From NCBI GenBank assembly GCA_036365455.1, contig JAWQUS010000002.1, positions 2,604,001-2,668,000 on the forward strand: a stretch of DNA of 64,000 nucleotides, written 5' to 3'. Shown one piece after another: positions 1 to 11,170 of the stretch. Both the position numbers and the translations under genes were made by a program. Position 1 is the first letter of the stretch. The number at the start of each line of letters is the position of its first letter. This DNA is from Macrosoma leucophasiata. Taxonomy: Eukaryota; Arthropoda; Insecta; Lepidoptera; Hedylidae. A model generated the notes under the pieces. That model worked only from the letters and a program-made list of their open reading frames with translations. It was not told the origin of the DNA and searched no databases.

Positions 1-98
1 TTCTCAGGCAAATATATAATGGACTCTCGAGCACCGGCTAATTCTTTTGAACGTGCAAAAAATAACACTTTTACAGGTATACCATGTTCAATTTCCAT
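1..98 (-). CDS. Mocs2A: Molybdopterin synthase small subunit (MOCS2A/MoaD family), N-terminal part only
   Basis: Reading the minus strand from an ATG at 98-96, 32 codons run open to the window edge. The segment VKVLFFARSKELAGARES matches the first beta strand and helix of MOCS2A/MoaD proteins, which share the VLFFAKSRE-type start. In the family, this small ubiquitin-like protein carries sulfur on a C-terminal Gly-Gly and works with MOCS2B to convert precursor Z to molybdopterin in molybdenum-cofactor synthesis. The C-terminal Gly-Gly lies outside the window, so activity cannot be judged. The last two bases at the edge are an incomplete codon. In animals MOCS2A is often followed by MOCS2B on the same transcript; that would lie further left. 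The gene points away from TACC, about 3 kb apart with a transposon between. The identification rests on a short stretch but a characteristic one. Confidence 0.75.
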   Translation of the reverse strand, partial: MEIEHGIPVKVLFFARSKELAGARESIIYLPE

Positions 99-705
99 AT
101 TTCATTCTGTAAAAAAAACACTAGATTGAACTTTTAATTACACAAACATTTAAGTAGTGTTGATTGTTGGCAGATTACATGATTAATAATTACAGTGCAA
201 AAAATCCGGGCAGTTGAAGAAAAAAACGTGAGCACGTGCGTTCAACGGTGGAAAAGCGATGAAAAGTAACGCTACTTAATTACGAACGTAGAAATTTATT
301 AACGATATCACGAGTTATGGAAGGATGGCAATTGTAGCGCAATATATAAGGTTTCTTCAATTAACTTCGCTAGGTATAACATTATTAAAAAGAAACTAAT
401 TCATTATCAGTAACAGTATGACGGGTGATATTTTAAATTAATAAAAAACGATACATACACGATCCCGTTTCGCAACTAACCTGTATTCGAATTGTTTTAA
501 CATTTCATTTAAATCAACTCGTAAGTAGATATGTAAAACCTTAATGGAAGATACATTTAAGTATAGAAAGAAAACAGAAACTGTGAATCGAATTATATTT
601 ATAAAATCTACAACCTAAAATCGAGCCATTTCGAGCCACGCCGTAATCAAAATAAAATTAAATAGGTAGGTTTTGACATGACAATCATGACATTGACATG
701 ACAAT
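99..705. other. 5' flank of MOCS2A; no gene seen
   Basis: AT-rich intergenic DNA upstream of the minus-strand MOCS2A start. The only structure noticed is a short irregular run of TGACAATCATGACATTGACA-type repeats at 675-705, directly before the element that starts at 706. Confidence 0.5.
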
Positions 706-1369
706 AAGGGATGTGTAAAATAATCGATTTATTTAATTGTTTTTTTTTACGAAAACAATCGATATTTTCTTCTTCTTTATTATAATTAATGGCTACTACC
801 CAAGACTAAGGATAATTCTGCCAGAATCCAGTAATTGGAGAAGCACAATTAAATACAAACAAAAAGAAATAAATGAATGAAATTGATCGGTGGACTAGAA
901 GATTGTCTGGTGAATGAAGTTATATCCTCTGATGATACCTACAACAAAAACAAACACAATCACTATAGTTAGATGATAGTATAGACGAAGTAAAGAGTTA
1001 TTAATATTCTAAACAAAAAAAAATAGTTTAAATTCTAATATTATTTACACGTATACATTTAGCTAATCTATATACAAAAGGTGAAGTTACTAAATTAAGC
1101 AAAGATTTCATATTAGTAGGACGGGGGATGCTACGGGGAAGAAGGGAGTACAATGAAATTTTATTTATAGAACAATTAAAAAATATTTAATCGATATTTT
1201 AATCGCATTTTAATTTTGCTTGTTGACATAATGCTTTTGATTTTTTTTAATTTTATAAATAGATTATTTATTTCGTAGTTTCTCATCGTACTTTTAACCC
1301 ATCACATTGTACATTTTGTAATATAGTTAACAAATAGCAATCTAACACAATCTTTACTTAAACATATAT

Positions 1370-1475
1370 TATGTATCTTCACACCAGGTCCCTAATGGGG
1401 TAGGCAGAGAGTGTAGAGCGCCAGATTTCTCGATCCTGACATACCTCTTGTGCCTTATCTACCTTAGACATAAAT
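1370..1475 (-). mobile_element. 3' tail of an RTE-like LINE
   Basis: About 100 bp matches the 3' end of the LINE copies at 18524-18860, 44262-44640 and 49201-49373: the segment beginning CACCAGGTCCCTAATGGGG and reading through the ...RSTLSAYPVRDLA coding end on the minus strand. It is 5'-truncated, as is usual for LINE insertions, and sits inside the hAT-like element. Confidence 0.6.
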
Positions 1476-1651
1476 ACTTCAAATACTGGCAATTACAAAA
1501 AATGTCGTAATTTCAAATTATTTATTTACAGTCATTTGGAAATGACATAATTTGTAGTGTTAATACTGGGCCCAGAAATGTATGGAACAGTATCATTCTC
1601 CTTTACAATCTAACCCGTTGATTACGTGTGTGACTGAGTTTTCTTTCTAAA

Positions 1652-1903
1652 ATGTCAATTAAACGACCAGGAGAGTTAAAGGAGGCTTACTTTATAACAA
1701 AAAACCATGGTACAGTTGCGAAATGTAAATATTGCCTATTAAAAGTTATATTAAAACGTGCAGAAATACAAAAAATATATACCTCTCAGGAAACGCGATC
1801 TAAATCTATCACATTTTGCATGCCCGATAACTTAATTCGCAGTACCGGACTCCCGATCGAATCTGATGTCTTAAAAATGGGCACAAAAAGATTTTTAAAT
1901 TAA
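1652..1903 (+). pseudogene. Short ORF with a possible BED zinc-finger start
   Basis: An 83-codon frame begins MSIKRPGELKEAYF and has a CKYC pair after a Phe/Gly-rich lead, which resembles the first half of a BED finger found at the N-terminus of hAT transposases. The matching His/Cys pair of a full finger is not clear. The frame lies inside the TIR-bounded element 706-1967, which fits a relic of its transposase gene. It could equally be a chance ORF. Confidence 0.25.
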
Positions 1904-1973
1904 AATTATAAAAAGAAAATAATCGATTAATATAAAAGTCGATTTTAGCCAGCCAAGTCCATCCCTTGACAAT

Positions 1974-3147
1974 ATCACTGACAGATTCTAAATTAATATA
2001 ATAGGTAATAAAAACCACAGACTAATAAGATAATAAAATAACCACAGACTAAGAACCAAGAAATTGACACTGTCATATTTGACAGACGGACAAATGAGCA
2101 CGTTTAGAGCAATTGACATCTTACTAAACTTAGCACGTTCACAGGATTTTCGAAAACAAAAAAATTACGGAAACAACACAGTAAAGAATTGTAAGGATGA
2201 GTAAGTCTCGAAAGTCCGGATAAGAAAACGTAACGGCATCACTAAACTTGCCCAACAACGGATGGATGTGAAAAAAGATGCCAGGTTTACAATCACCTCA
2301 CCAAGAAACCTTCATTCAAAATATTATTGACTTTACCATTGGTGGTGGGGAAAAAGGTCGAAAGTAGTTTGGCGGCCGGGGGACAAAGGTGGCGACTCCA
2401 CAAACTTGAACTTAAGATTCTACTGACTCCCTTACATTTAAAAAAAATTGTGTCCTTTGAAAAACACAAACCTATAAATGTAACTTTTCAATGGATTAAT
2501 AACAATGTCACAGAATTAATTTACTTTTTCAAAGTTTCTTATTTTCGCCACTCTCCAAAATGATCAAAATCCATGTCATGCTAATTAAATTTTTCAGATA
2601 AGTAAATAATACAACCTGGTCTTTCAAAATGTTTTTGAAAGACCCGGTAAATACTCATAATATTTTAACATTTCTTGTTGGAGACAGCAAGAGACCCGGC
2701 TTTAACCTACTTCACTTACTAAATACAACTTTAGTAATGCATGGCAAGTTTTATTTTGATGACAGTTATAAAGTTAAAAAGTTACCGGATTTCAAACGGT
2801 TTTGAAACGTTGAGTCGACCGGCGCTCATGCCTTTCAGCTTTTTGGCAAGAATCCCTCGGGCGCGTTACATAAAACGAGCGTCGCATTGCTACTACAAAA
2901 AGGTTAAAAATAGATTTTCAGAGTGAGTTGCGCGTTCCGACATTTTTTGTTTTCAATTGACATACATAGCATGTGTGATTCTCTACTGCGTTTTAGAAAT
3001 CAAAGTGAAACTCGCTGAAATCAGATACTGTAAACATTGAACTGATTTTTTTTGTGTGTAACCGAGACTCGTGAAGATTACATTTGTTTGGTGTTATAGT
3101 GATTGTGCATCTCGGACGTAGACTGAAGTCTAGAAGTGTTTAAATAC
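1974..3147. promoter_or_regulatory. Upstream region and likely 5' UTR of TACC
   Basis: No coding exon was recognised. The stretch from about 2930 to 3147 is less AT-biased and reads like 5' UTR leading to the TACC start codon. I could not fix a TATA box or transcription start. A non-coding first exon cannot be excluded. Confidence 0.35.
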
Positions 3148-3156
3148 ATGCCTTAA
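3148..3156 (+). promoter_or_regulatory. Two-codon upstream ORF directly before the TACC start
   Basis: ATG CCT TAA occupies 3148-3156 and the TACC ATG follows at 3158, one base after the stop. The upstream ATG is in weak context (AATACATGC), while the main ATG has AAAATGG. Such a minimal uORF with a near-zero gap could let some ribosomes stall or reinitiate, but this is an inference from sequence only. Confidence 0.4.
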
Positions 3157-3157
3157 A

Positions 3158-6100
3158 ATGGAGCCGATGGATATTGATGTAGACAGTGTTTTTGACAATA
3201 AAGAGAATTCGTTCCGCCATAATGTTCTGCCGAAGACCCCGTCCACCGAGAAGGGCTATGAGGAGTTGGATGTGTCGGAACTCAACATGAAATTGAGGTA
3301 CTCCATCACCCCCGCATCATCTCCCATGTCCAAGAGCTTCACTGCTAGTTGCTTGGACAATAAAAACTATAATTCTGCCGAGGAGAATTGTAACACAACA
3401 ATGGTAAATGAAAACAGTATTTTGACTCGCTCATTGAATACAACTTTAAATAAAAGTGATAATTTATTAAAATCACCCAAGTCACTACCATTACAAAGTA
3501 TAACTACTGATCAAATAACAGATATTAACTGGAATTCTGCCCGTCGGTTAGAACCTCAAATGGATAACAACATAACTGTAACGGTAACTGGAACACATGA
3601 TAATGATAATTTATCACTGCCGAGCACCTCGTCCTCAGTGGTTGCTACACCAGAAGCTACAACGCCAACTAAAGATATAAAAAATGATGAAGGGTCTCCT
3701 ATAATGCGTGGCCTTAAAAGTGTATTAAGTATGTTTCGGTCATCGCAGAGTCCAATACCACCTCCAGATAATAAACTTGACAATGAAATTAATAGTACAC
3801 AAGCCATTTCTGAAGAATTACCAGAACAAGTGGTTCTTGCATCAACACCTTTATCCAATAGTAAACATAAGGATAACAACTTGTCAAAACGAAGTAGCCC
3901 ACTGAAGGAAAGTGTGATATTTAACGATGACTTAGAAAGAGAATTAGAATGGAAAGATGAGACAACTATTTTATTTAAAGAAGAGAAAATACCCATACAT
4001 AAATTGCTATTTCAACAACCATTATGTCTGAATGCTGAAACCAAACTAAGTCAATTAAATCAGGCCAACCTAAATCTAAATTCTACTGTTGAATATATGG
4101 ATATATCTTATAATGATTTTGTTGCGGATAAAACTATGGCTGAAATTGAAGAGATACCAAATAAGAGTGAAACTGTAGTAACCGAATCAGATAGTGAATT
4201 TGTTGACTGTGAAACAACTTTTGGAAGTAATGAACATGTAAATGAGAATGATACACATGTAATAAACAAAAAATTGGATGAAGATATCATCATTAAAGAT
4301 AAACAAAATCATACCTTAACAGATGATCTTGCATTAACAGATGCTTTAGATGCAACAGTGTCTATGTTACCTGGAGACCTCTCCTTAGATGCTTCAATTA
4401 CTAAAACAATGGAACATAAAATTGATATCAAACTTCCTGTTTCATGTAATGATGGCATTGAAATTGTATCTTATAATGTTGTATCTGAAATAAATAACAC
4501 ACAAATAATTGAAAAGCCCGATCACATTGATCAAAATGTTGCAAATGTAACATTTAATACTGACAATGAAAGCATAATAAAGGAAAACGCTGGACATATT
4601 ATGGAAAGTAAGTCTAATGAGGGTGTAGTCAAGGAGAATGTAGACATAACAAATGAAACTAATGAATCCACTATAAAGGTTGATGTGGATATTGTAGTAA
4701 AACTACAAGAAAACGTTATGATAGACATGATTGCAAACCATAATAAGGATACTGTTAGCACAATAAAGGAAAGTTCAAACATGGTAAATAGCTCCTTTGA
4801 AAACCAATCAAGAGATGGTTCAGATAATAATAATATAGGAAATAATAGTAATGAGAGCACAATCAAAGATGACATAGTTAAAGTAATATGCGATACAGAT
4901 GACACCTATGAAAACACAATAACACAAAATACAAGTATGATGGATCACTCTTGTAATAAAAAAACGAATGATAACTCTGATATGATGCATACTTCAAATG
5001 AAAACTTGATCACAGATGTTAAAGGGGTGTCAAACTATTCAGATACCAGAATTAATGATCATATAACACAAAGTAGCATGACAAATGAAAGTGCTGATTT
5101 AGAGAAACCTACACAAGCTGGCACACACACACCAAACAAGTGTAATGAAAACTTAGATAAAGATATCGAATTTACTAAGGAAGATAAAGAGAAGGAATAT
5201 AGTCATACCATAAAACGAGGCAGTACAAATATGGAAGAAACAACCATTGAGATTTTAAAGACTGAAATAAATACATCTGAAAATATGGACTTAATGGAAG
5301 CTATAAATAGCAAGCCGGAAGGTCAGAATCAAATCAACACAAGCAATTTTTATGACAATATACAGACAGATAATTTGGTTGGGGAAGAACCCTTGACCAT
5401 TCCTATACTGATGAATGGTTCCTTATTAAGTCACGAAAATATGTTAAATGAAACATGTAATGTAAAAAAGGAGCAAAGTGACATTACTAATGTAGTTGCA
5501 CCTGTTGATAAGGAAATCAGTGAGGACACCAATAAAAAAGAAGACAATATTGACATGATGACACATGAAACTAAATTATTAGAACAGGAGATACATGAAA
5601 ATCCTAGTTGTAATATAATGTTGGATTCAGTAAATAATTGCACAAGTACAGTTCCAGATAATTCTACAAATGAAGTTGACACCAAACTAAGTATTTCAGT
5701 TAAAGTGGATACTGAAAACTCGAATGTTATAGAGGAAGTAAAAATATGTGAATCTGATATTATTTATAATAATTATTGTACAAAAAATAACGAGCAAGAT
5801 GTTAGGCTAGTAAACAATGACACAATTGTATTAAAAACTGAAATTAACACTAACCATACAGAATGCACAATTGAAAGTAATAACATGTGTACACAAGACA
5901 CATTTGTTAACACAGATGACACTACATTGCCAAATTCAAATGAAGAGTTAATGATACCTGAACAACATATAACGCACGTTGAGTCTCCTTCGGATATCCC
6001 ATTACCTGATGAAGATGATATGGATAAAGCAACAGATAATGTAATAAAAAATACTTCAAACTCAGATGTTCACCAAGATTTAGTTTGTAATTCAGAAAAT

Positions 6101-9100
6101 AAGCATAATCATTCAACAATAGAAGAAGAATCTTCAGTATTAACAAATCTAGATTATATTTCTGAAGTGCAAGCATCTACTGACAATGACAAACAACAAG
6201 TAGAATCTGATATTGCAAAAACTACTGAAATGAGTTTTGAAATTGTACAAGATTTAAAAGATCAAAACTGGACGAAAGATATTAATACTACGGAAATGCA
6301 AATAGAGGATGAGACTATGGTAATAACAAAAATATATGAAAAATCTATCGATGAACACCACACAACTAACTTACATAATGTAAACCAAACCGACATCAAT
6401 GATCAGTTGATGGAGATAGACTCTGTAGCAACCAGTATCAATGCTTTTTCTGGAGCGGAAATTATCACTGCCGAATTAGCTACTACTTCGCAAGATTTAG
6501 GAATGGATCAAACATTCGAAATAAATCATAAAAAATTCGAAGAAGAAAAAAAATGTGATCTATCTGAACCAGACGTTGCATCATCCCATGTTCCAGTGAA
6601 CGATTTTATAGATGATAAAGAAGCTGCAATAAAAATAACACAGGCAGATTGTGAAATAAGTAATACAATAAAAGAAGACATTTTACCTAATACAACAAAT
6701 GAAAATGTGAATTTTGTTAATCTTATTATCGATCAGTCCAAAAATCCAATTGTTGATGTAATTCAAAACACAGAAAGTAAAATGGTAGTTGATTCAATTA
6801 ATGCTGCTGATAAAACTGAACCAGATATAGGAATAGTAGATGAAGAAATAATTACATCTGCAAATAATAGTCCTTATGTTTCACTGACAGAAATATGTCA
6901 AGATCAAAACGAAAAACCTAATGATGGCTTTCAAGTTGAAGATAATCCATTTGTGACAAAAGCTAACCTTGCTGATTCACCACCGATATCACCAAAAATA
7001 ACATCAAGAGGCTATAATTTCAATTTCGATGAAATAGATGATCCTTTTGCTACAAAAACCAATATAAGAATGTCACCAACACCAGATACTCCACTGAACA
7101 ATCAATTAATCCCTAATGAAAACATGGATGAAAAGAAGAACAACAGAAAAAATGATAATAAGCGAAGGCCGCAGACAGAGAGAAAGAAACTTGCTGTTAT
7201 AAAGAAAAAGATTAACACAACCTTTGATGCAAAGTTAGATTCTACTCGTGAGGAAATTAATCAGAAAACAGACTCAATTGTTCAAGACAAAATAAAAATG
7301 AATTCTGAGACATTAAAAGATCCTCAAGCTACTACCACTGAAGCCGTAAATGATGTAGAGCATTACGATGTGAACACAACTGCCACAGAATTCGAATTAG
7401 AATCAGATAAAAGTAGCCGCAATTTAGATGTAACAATGGCTGAAAAAAGTACATCTTCTTCTGAACAATATTTTTCCGCTGGAACTTCATCTGGAGATAG
7501 TATAATGTCTAAAAATGTTTTTAACTTGCCTGAAATAGATGATGTAAATTTTAATCCTTTTGCCACCAAATCAAAGTTGTGTTTATCCCACGAATCAGTA
7601 GAACTAAACAGTAAATATGTCGCACAATCGTCACCAAATACTTTAAGTCCTATGAGTAGAATAGAGGATAAAAAAGAGGATCGAGAGTTAATATTGTCAC
7701 CAAATCTGAGCGACACTACTAGCTTATCTCAAATATCTGATGATAAAAATATTACCACTAAAGAAGTAAAAACAGAAGAAGAAGATACCTTAGAAGGACC
7801 ATTTCTTGAAGCTGATGATATAACTGATGTTGATAAACTATCTGATTTTGACACTGAGAATGATATGATACAATTTAATGATTTACCAATACAGGAAACT
7901 GATGAAAACACAGAAGGAGGAGAATTATTTATAGACGCAGAAGCTTTTGAATTTTTATTAAATCAAAACAAAAACAATGTTGTTGAAGACTGCGGTAAAG
8001 AGAGTTTATTCCTGAAATTTGACCCTTTATTTGCAAAAAGAGTGTCTTCAGATGGAGTATTGACTGCTTTGAGCAAAGTACAGAAAAGGCAAAACATAAC
8101 GAAAAACAAACCACCACAAAAAGAAGTTAATTTAGATGGAAAAGACAGAAATGAACAAATACAAGCCATTGCTGGGCCATCAACTGATAAAATTAGCAGC
8201 AATGTTACTGAAGAAAATACTGATGATCCTAATATGAATTTAAATAAACCTATGATGGTTGTCAATCCTGCAGTATCATCTATGTCATATGTTTCTCCCA
8301 AAAAATCGACGCCACCAAAAATAAACCGACGCTCTCTTACTTTTACTTCACCAGCTATGGCCGTCATTGATAGACTGTTATCCTTAAGTGGAAATACTTC
8401 ATTATTGAGTCATGATACTTCGATACCGCCAATCAGCAGGGAACACACTGAGACTGATTTAGCTTTAACACAGCTTAGAGAGCTTTTAGCTGAAAAAGAA
8501 ATTAATGTTCATAATCTAAGAATGGAAAGCAAAGAGTTAAGGGATAGATTGGCCACATTAGAATCTCAAGTACGATGTTTAGAGACAGAGAGCGAAGGCA
8601 GGCTAAGAAAGGTGAACGATTTAAATGAATGTCTCTCCGAGAAAACAAAAATCAACAAAAGTATGGCAACAGTTGTTGAAGAGTATGAGAGAACAATAGC
8701 CAGCTTGATAGCCGAGACGGAATCTGACAAAAAGCGTCATGCAGAGGAAAGAATGCAATTGATAAAAGAAAGAGATGAACAAACGGCTCATCTTTCGAGC
8801 ATGGAGGTTTCATTTAGCGATTTACACAGTAAATACGAGAAAAGTAAGCAAATTATCCTGAGCTATAAAGCCAATGAAGACACATACAGGCAGTCAATCA
8901 AAGAGTTTGAAGACAATCTTAACAAAATGCAAAATAACTATGAATTACTCAAACAACATGCTACTTCTAAACTGAATCATGCAAACCAAGAACTGGAGAA
9001 GATTAACAGGGCGCATGAAGCTGAGGTCTTGAAGTTAAACGCTATGATAAAGAGGAAAGAATTACACATAACCTCGTTAGAAGAAACACTTACTCAGAAA

Positions 9101-9160
9101 ACCAAAGCTAACGAGGAGTTAACAGCAATATGCGACGAACTCATCAATAAAGTCGGATGA
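3158..9160 (+). CDS. tacc: Transforming acidic coiled-coil (TACC) protein, single-exon
   Basis: A 2000-codon frame without interruption. Roughly residues 1765-2000 form a long heptad coiled coil that ends LTQKTKANEELTAICDELI, closely matching the C-terminal TACC domain of animal TACC1-3 (end pattern LEQKTKENEELTKICDDLI). Just upstream, near residue 1614, is LFLKFDPLF, like the LYLKFDPLL motif of animal TACCs. Three short repeats resemble the family's Asp-Pro-Phe boxes: DNPFVTK near 1263, DDPFATK near 1294, FNPFATK near 1464. Residues 1-1600 are low-complexity, acidic and rich in Asn, Asp, Thr and Ser, which is usual for the family and fast-evolving. TACC proteins bind XMAP215/Msps at centrosomes and spindle poles and stabilise microtubules; Aurora A recruits them. 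The start at 3158 has good context (AAAATGG). The lack of introns over 6 kb is unusual; a functional retrocopy is possible, but the frame is intact. Confidence 0.9.
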   Translation: MEPMDIDVDSVFDNKENSFRHNVLPKTPSTEKGYEELDVSELNMKLRYSITPASSPMSKSFTASCLDNKNYNSAEENCNTTMVNENSILTRSLNTTLNKSDNLLKSPKSLPLQSITTDQITDINWNSARRLEPQMDNNITVTVTGTHDNDNLSLPSTSSSVVATPEATTPTKDIKNDEGSPIMRGLKSVLSMFRSSQSPIPPPDNKLDNEINSTQAISEELPEQVVLASTPLSNSKHKDNNLSKRSSPLKESVIFNDDLERELEWKDETTILFKEEKIPIHKLLFQQPLCLNAETKLSQLNQANLNLNSTVEYMDISYNDFVADKTMAEIEEIPNKSETVVTESDSEFVDCETTFGSNEHVNENDTHVINKKLDEDIIIKDKQNHTLTDDLALTDALDATVSMLPGDLSLDASITKTMEHKIDIKLPVSCNDGIEIVSYNVVSEINNTQIIEKPDHIDQNVANVTFNTDNESIIKENAGHIMESKSNEGVVKENVDITNETNESTIKVDVDIVVKLQENVMIDMIANHNKDTVSTIKESSNMVNSSFENQSRDGSDNNNIGNNSNESTIKDDIVKVICDTDDTYENTITQNTSMMDHSCNKKTNDNSDMMHTSNENLITDVKGVSNYSDTRINDHITQSSMTNESADLEKPTQAGTHTPNKCNENLDKDIEFTKEDKEKEYSHTIKRGSTNMEETTIEILKTEINTSENMDLMEAINSKPEGQNQINTSNFYDNIQTDNLVGEEPLTIPILMNGSLLSHENMLNETCNVKKEQSDITNVVAPVDKEISEDTNKKEDNIDMMTHETKLLEQEIHENPSCNIMLDSVNNCTSTVPDNSTNEVDTKLSISVKVDTENSNVIEEVKICESDIIYNNYCTKNNEQDVRLVNNDTIVLKTEINTNHTECTIESNNMCTQDTFVNTDDTTLPNSNEELMIPEQHITHVESPSDIPLPDEDDMDKATDNVIKNTSNSDVHQDLVCNSENKHNHSTIEEESSVLTNLDYISEVQASTDNDKQQVESDIAKTTEMSFEIVQDLKDQNWTKDINTTEMQIEDETMVITKIYEKSIDEHHTTNLHNVNQTDINDQLMEIDSVATSINAFSGAEIITAELATTSQDLGMDQTFEINHKKFEEEKKCDLSEPDVASSHVPVNDFIDDKEAAIKITQADCEISNTIKEDILPNTTNENVNFVNLIIDQSKNPIVDVIQNTESKMVVDSINAADKTEPDIGIVDEEIITSANNSPYVSLTEICQDQNEKPNDGFQVEDNPFVTKANLADSPPISPKITSRGYNFNFDEIDDPFATKTNIRMSPTPDTPLNNQLIPNENMDEKKNNRKNDNKRRPQTERKKLAVIKKKINTTFDAKLDSTREEINQKTDSIVQDKIKMNSETLKDPQATTTEAVNDVEHYDVNTTATEFELESDKSSRNLDVTMAEKSTSSSEQYFSAGTSSGDSIMSKNVFNLPEIDDVNFNPFATKSKLCLSHESVELNSKYVAQSSPNTLSPMSRIEDKKEDRELILSPNLSDTTSLSQISDDKNITTKEVKTEEEDTLEGPFLEADDITDVDKLSDFDTENDMIQFNDLPIQETDENTEGGELFIDAEAFEFLLNQNKNNVVEDCGKESLFLKFDPLFAKRVSSDGVLTALSKVQKRQNITKNKPPQKEVNLDGKDRNEQIQAIAGPSTDKISSNVTEENTDDPNMNLNKPMMVVNPAVSSMSYVSPKKSTPPKINRRSLTFTSPAMAVIDRLLSLSGNTSLLSHDTSIPPISREHTETDLALTQLRELLAEKEINVHNLRMESKELRDRLATLESQVRCLETESEGRLRKVNDLNECLSEKTKINKSMATVVEEYERTIASLIAETESDKKRHAEERMQLIKERDEQTAHLSSMEVSFSDLHSKYEKSKQIILSYKANEDTYRQSIKEFEDNLNKMQNNYELLKQHATSKLNHANQELEKINRAHEAEVLKLNAMIKRKELHITSLEETLTQKTKANEELTAICDELINKVG

Positions 9161-10660
9161 ACTATTTTAAATTGTAGTTTAGAGTAATTCTAAGTGTTTA
9201 TAGTCTTTCTGTGATCTAGGCTGATATCATGCTTGTGTGCTTATCTCAATATAAGTTGCATTAAGTTTGTACCTCCTGTCTGTGCCAAAACAAGTAAACG
9301 ACTGATCAAGACTGCAAATTGTGATAGAAACCCTAATTCCCATGTGTTTTGCTGCACTCCTAGTTTAGCAGATTTTTGGAAATATTGTATGAATGATTGG
9401 CATCACTTTGGATTAAGTAGATTTTTCAAGTTTGTAAAGTTTGCACATTTTGTGTTATGCTGGACATAATTCAACTGTGCATTCATGAAAAGAAAACATC
9501 GTTTTGACATTATATGTATACTTCTCACTATAATAAATTGTGTAGTTATGGAAAAAGTATATTATATTCATATGTATGTGTGGACATCTCATTTTCATAA
9601 AGTGGATATAATGTGGAGAAATTAGAATATACCTTTTCAATTAGAAACTGTTTTATGTTCTTGACAATCAATATGTATCTTGTCCATCTCTATACTGAAA
9701 AGTTTCATTTTCAATATCGAAAGTTGTGATAAAAGTAAATTAAATGTGTGTTACATTACACACTTTAATTTATATCTAAGTAATTTTATCATTATGTACA
9801 CTGAAAATTTGGTATTTTCTTCAAATTTTATATTTATTTTGTATTTTATACCTTGTAATGAAAAATATTTTTCTGACCATGTACCTTTAATGAGGAAATA
9901 TTTTTGTAGACATATTCTAAAACTGTATGTATTTTTTTAAATATTTTGATAAATGTCGGCCATAAATCCCATTGTAGAGCAGACGATTTTTTTTATAGAA
10001 ACTACTGATTTCAGATATTATCCTTGCTTATATATATTTTCTGATATTTCATATACCTATTAATAATAAAAAACTTTTTATTTTGTGTTTGTAAAATTTT
10101 AGGTACTTGTTAATATTATTTGCTTACGGTCATTTTGACTAACTTTGAATTTCAGTTTTGATTAAAATTGTGGATAGTTCTGTCGGTATTTTCGTAAATA
10201 TAATGTGGCAGAAAAATAAATTAACATATAAGGACACTATTTATTCAGTAAAATAAAGGTGTAACTAAATACACATCAAATGTAATATCAAAAATACTGT
10301 AAAAAAGTTCAAAGTTACCCAAATCGACTGTTCGAAATCCTATGTTATTGCTGTAAATTATGCTGTTCTGTGTAACTACGACCATAGTATGTTTTTTTTA
10401 TGAAACCCTTCATCGATAATGATTATGGTCGGCCGGCAATAACTGCTTTTACGTATAGCGCAGTCAATGTTCATGAAGTTGATACAAAATATAGAAATTT
10501 TAATTATGCTTCTCATCTTCAATTAAAATATGTTGTGAGATTTTGTAAATTTTATCACATTGTTTTAACGCACAGCATAACTTAACTATTTTTGTACATT
10601 ATTTGAAAAATTAGACATTATTTTAGTAATAAAGTTATGACTTTTATAGAGTATTATTTC
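9161..10660 (+). other. TACC 3' UTR with several poly-A signals
   Basis: AT-rich non-coding sequence after the TACC stop codon. AATAAA hexamers occur at 10065-10070, 10215-10220, 10252-10257 and 10628-10633; the last has U-rich sequence after it. Which sites are used cannot be told from sequence. No recognisable repeat interrupts this stretch. Confidence 0.5.
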
Positions 10661-10998
10661 TTTTATTCAATAAGAATAATTTTTGTTAATAACTATCTAT
10701 CACTAGTTGTATCAGACTACATGAATTATCTACAAGTAGGGTCTGAGGTCCTAATTCTTGTAACATAATTCGTCTTAATTGTCATTGGATTGCTATTGAA
10801 TAGCTATGCTGTCTTGTTTTATCATACGCCGCGCGCATAGGGGAAAGCAAGATAGCGAAGTGATTCAATCGCGATCAAATCACAATTACCACATAACGTT
10901 CCTAGGATTCGATCCTCAGTAAGATACCAAGTTGGTTATTCCAACGATTGGTCCTGTTTCGTTGTCCTTCATGGTCCATTATTTATGTATTTTTATAA

Positions 10999-11047
10999 CT
11001 TGACTCAATTGTTATTGATGGGCTCTTGACTCAATTCTTATTGATGG
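10999..11047 (+). repeat. Two-copy 26-bp tandem repeat
   Basis: CTTGACTCAATTGTTATTG (from 10999) is repeated 26 bp later as CTTGACTCAATTCTTATTG (from 11025). The surrounding DNA (10661-11170) holds no gene that I can support. Confidence 0.6.
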
Positions 11048-11170
11048 AAGGTAGGTTGCCGATTCCGTGCGATGATTTCCATCCCATGGTGGTTCAATAC
11101 AAGGAAACCAAACTGGGTAGGTAGGGTATCAAATGGGGCGGTCCTTTAACTAGGTAATCCTAATTTATTG

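Larger units (their letters stand above)
706..1967. mobile_element. hAT-like element with AGGGATG ends and a 6-bp target duplication
   Basis: The ends are AAGGGATG (706-713) and CATCCCTT (1960-1967). Both are flanked by the identical hexamer GACAAT (700-705 and 1968-1973). Just inside both ends are AATCGATT-type motifs (722-729 and about 1921-1928). The left flank is locally repetitive, so the duplication could be partly accidental. Short TIRs plus a possible BED-finger reading frame inside (1652-1903) suggest a decayed hAT-superfamily transposon, but no catalytic transposase region is recognisable. A piece of an RTE-like LINE tail is inserted inside (about 1370-1475). Confidence 0.45.

Noticed and set aside
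3556..8367. Several minus-strand ORFs inside TACC
   Set aside because: Low-complexity shadows of the acidic TACC frame; no family motifs.
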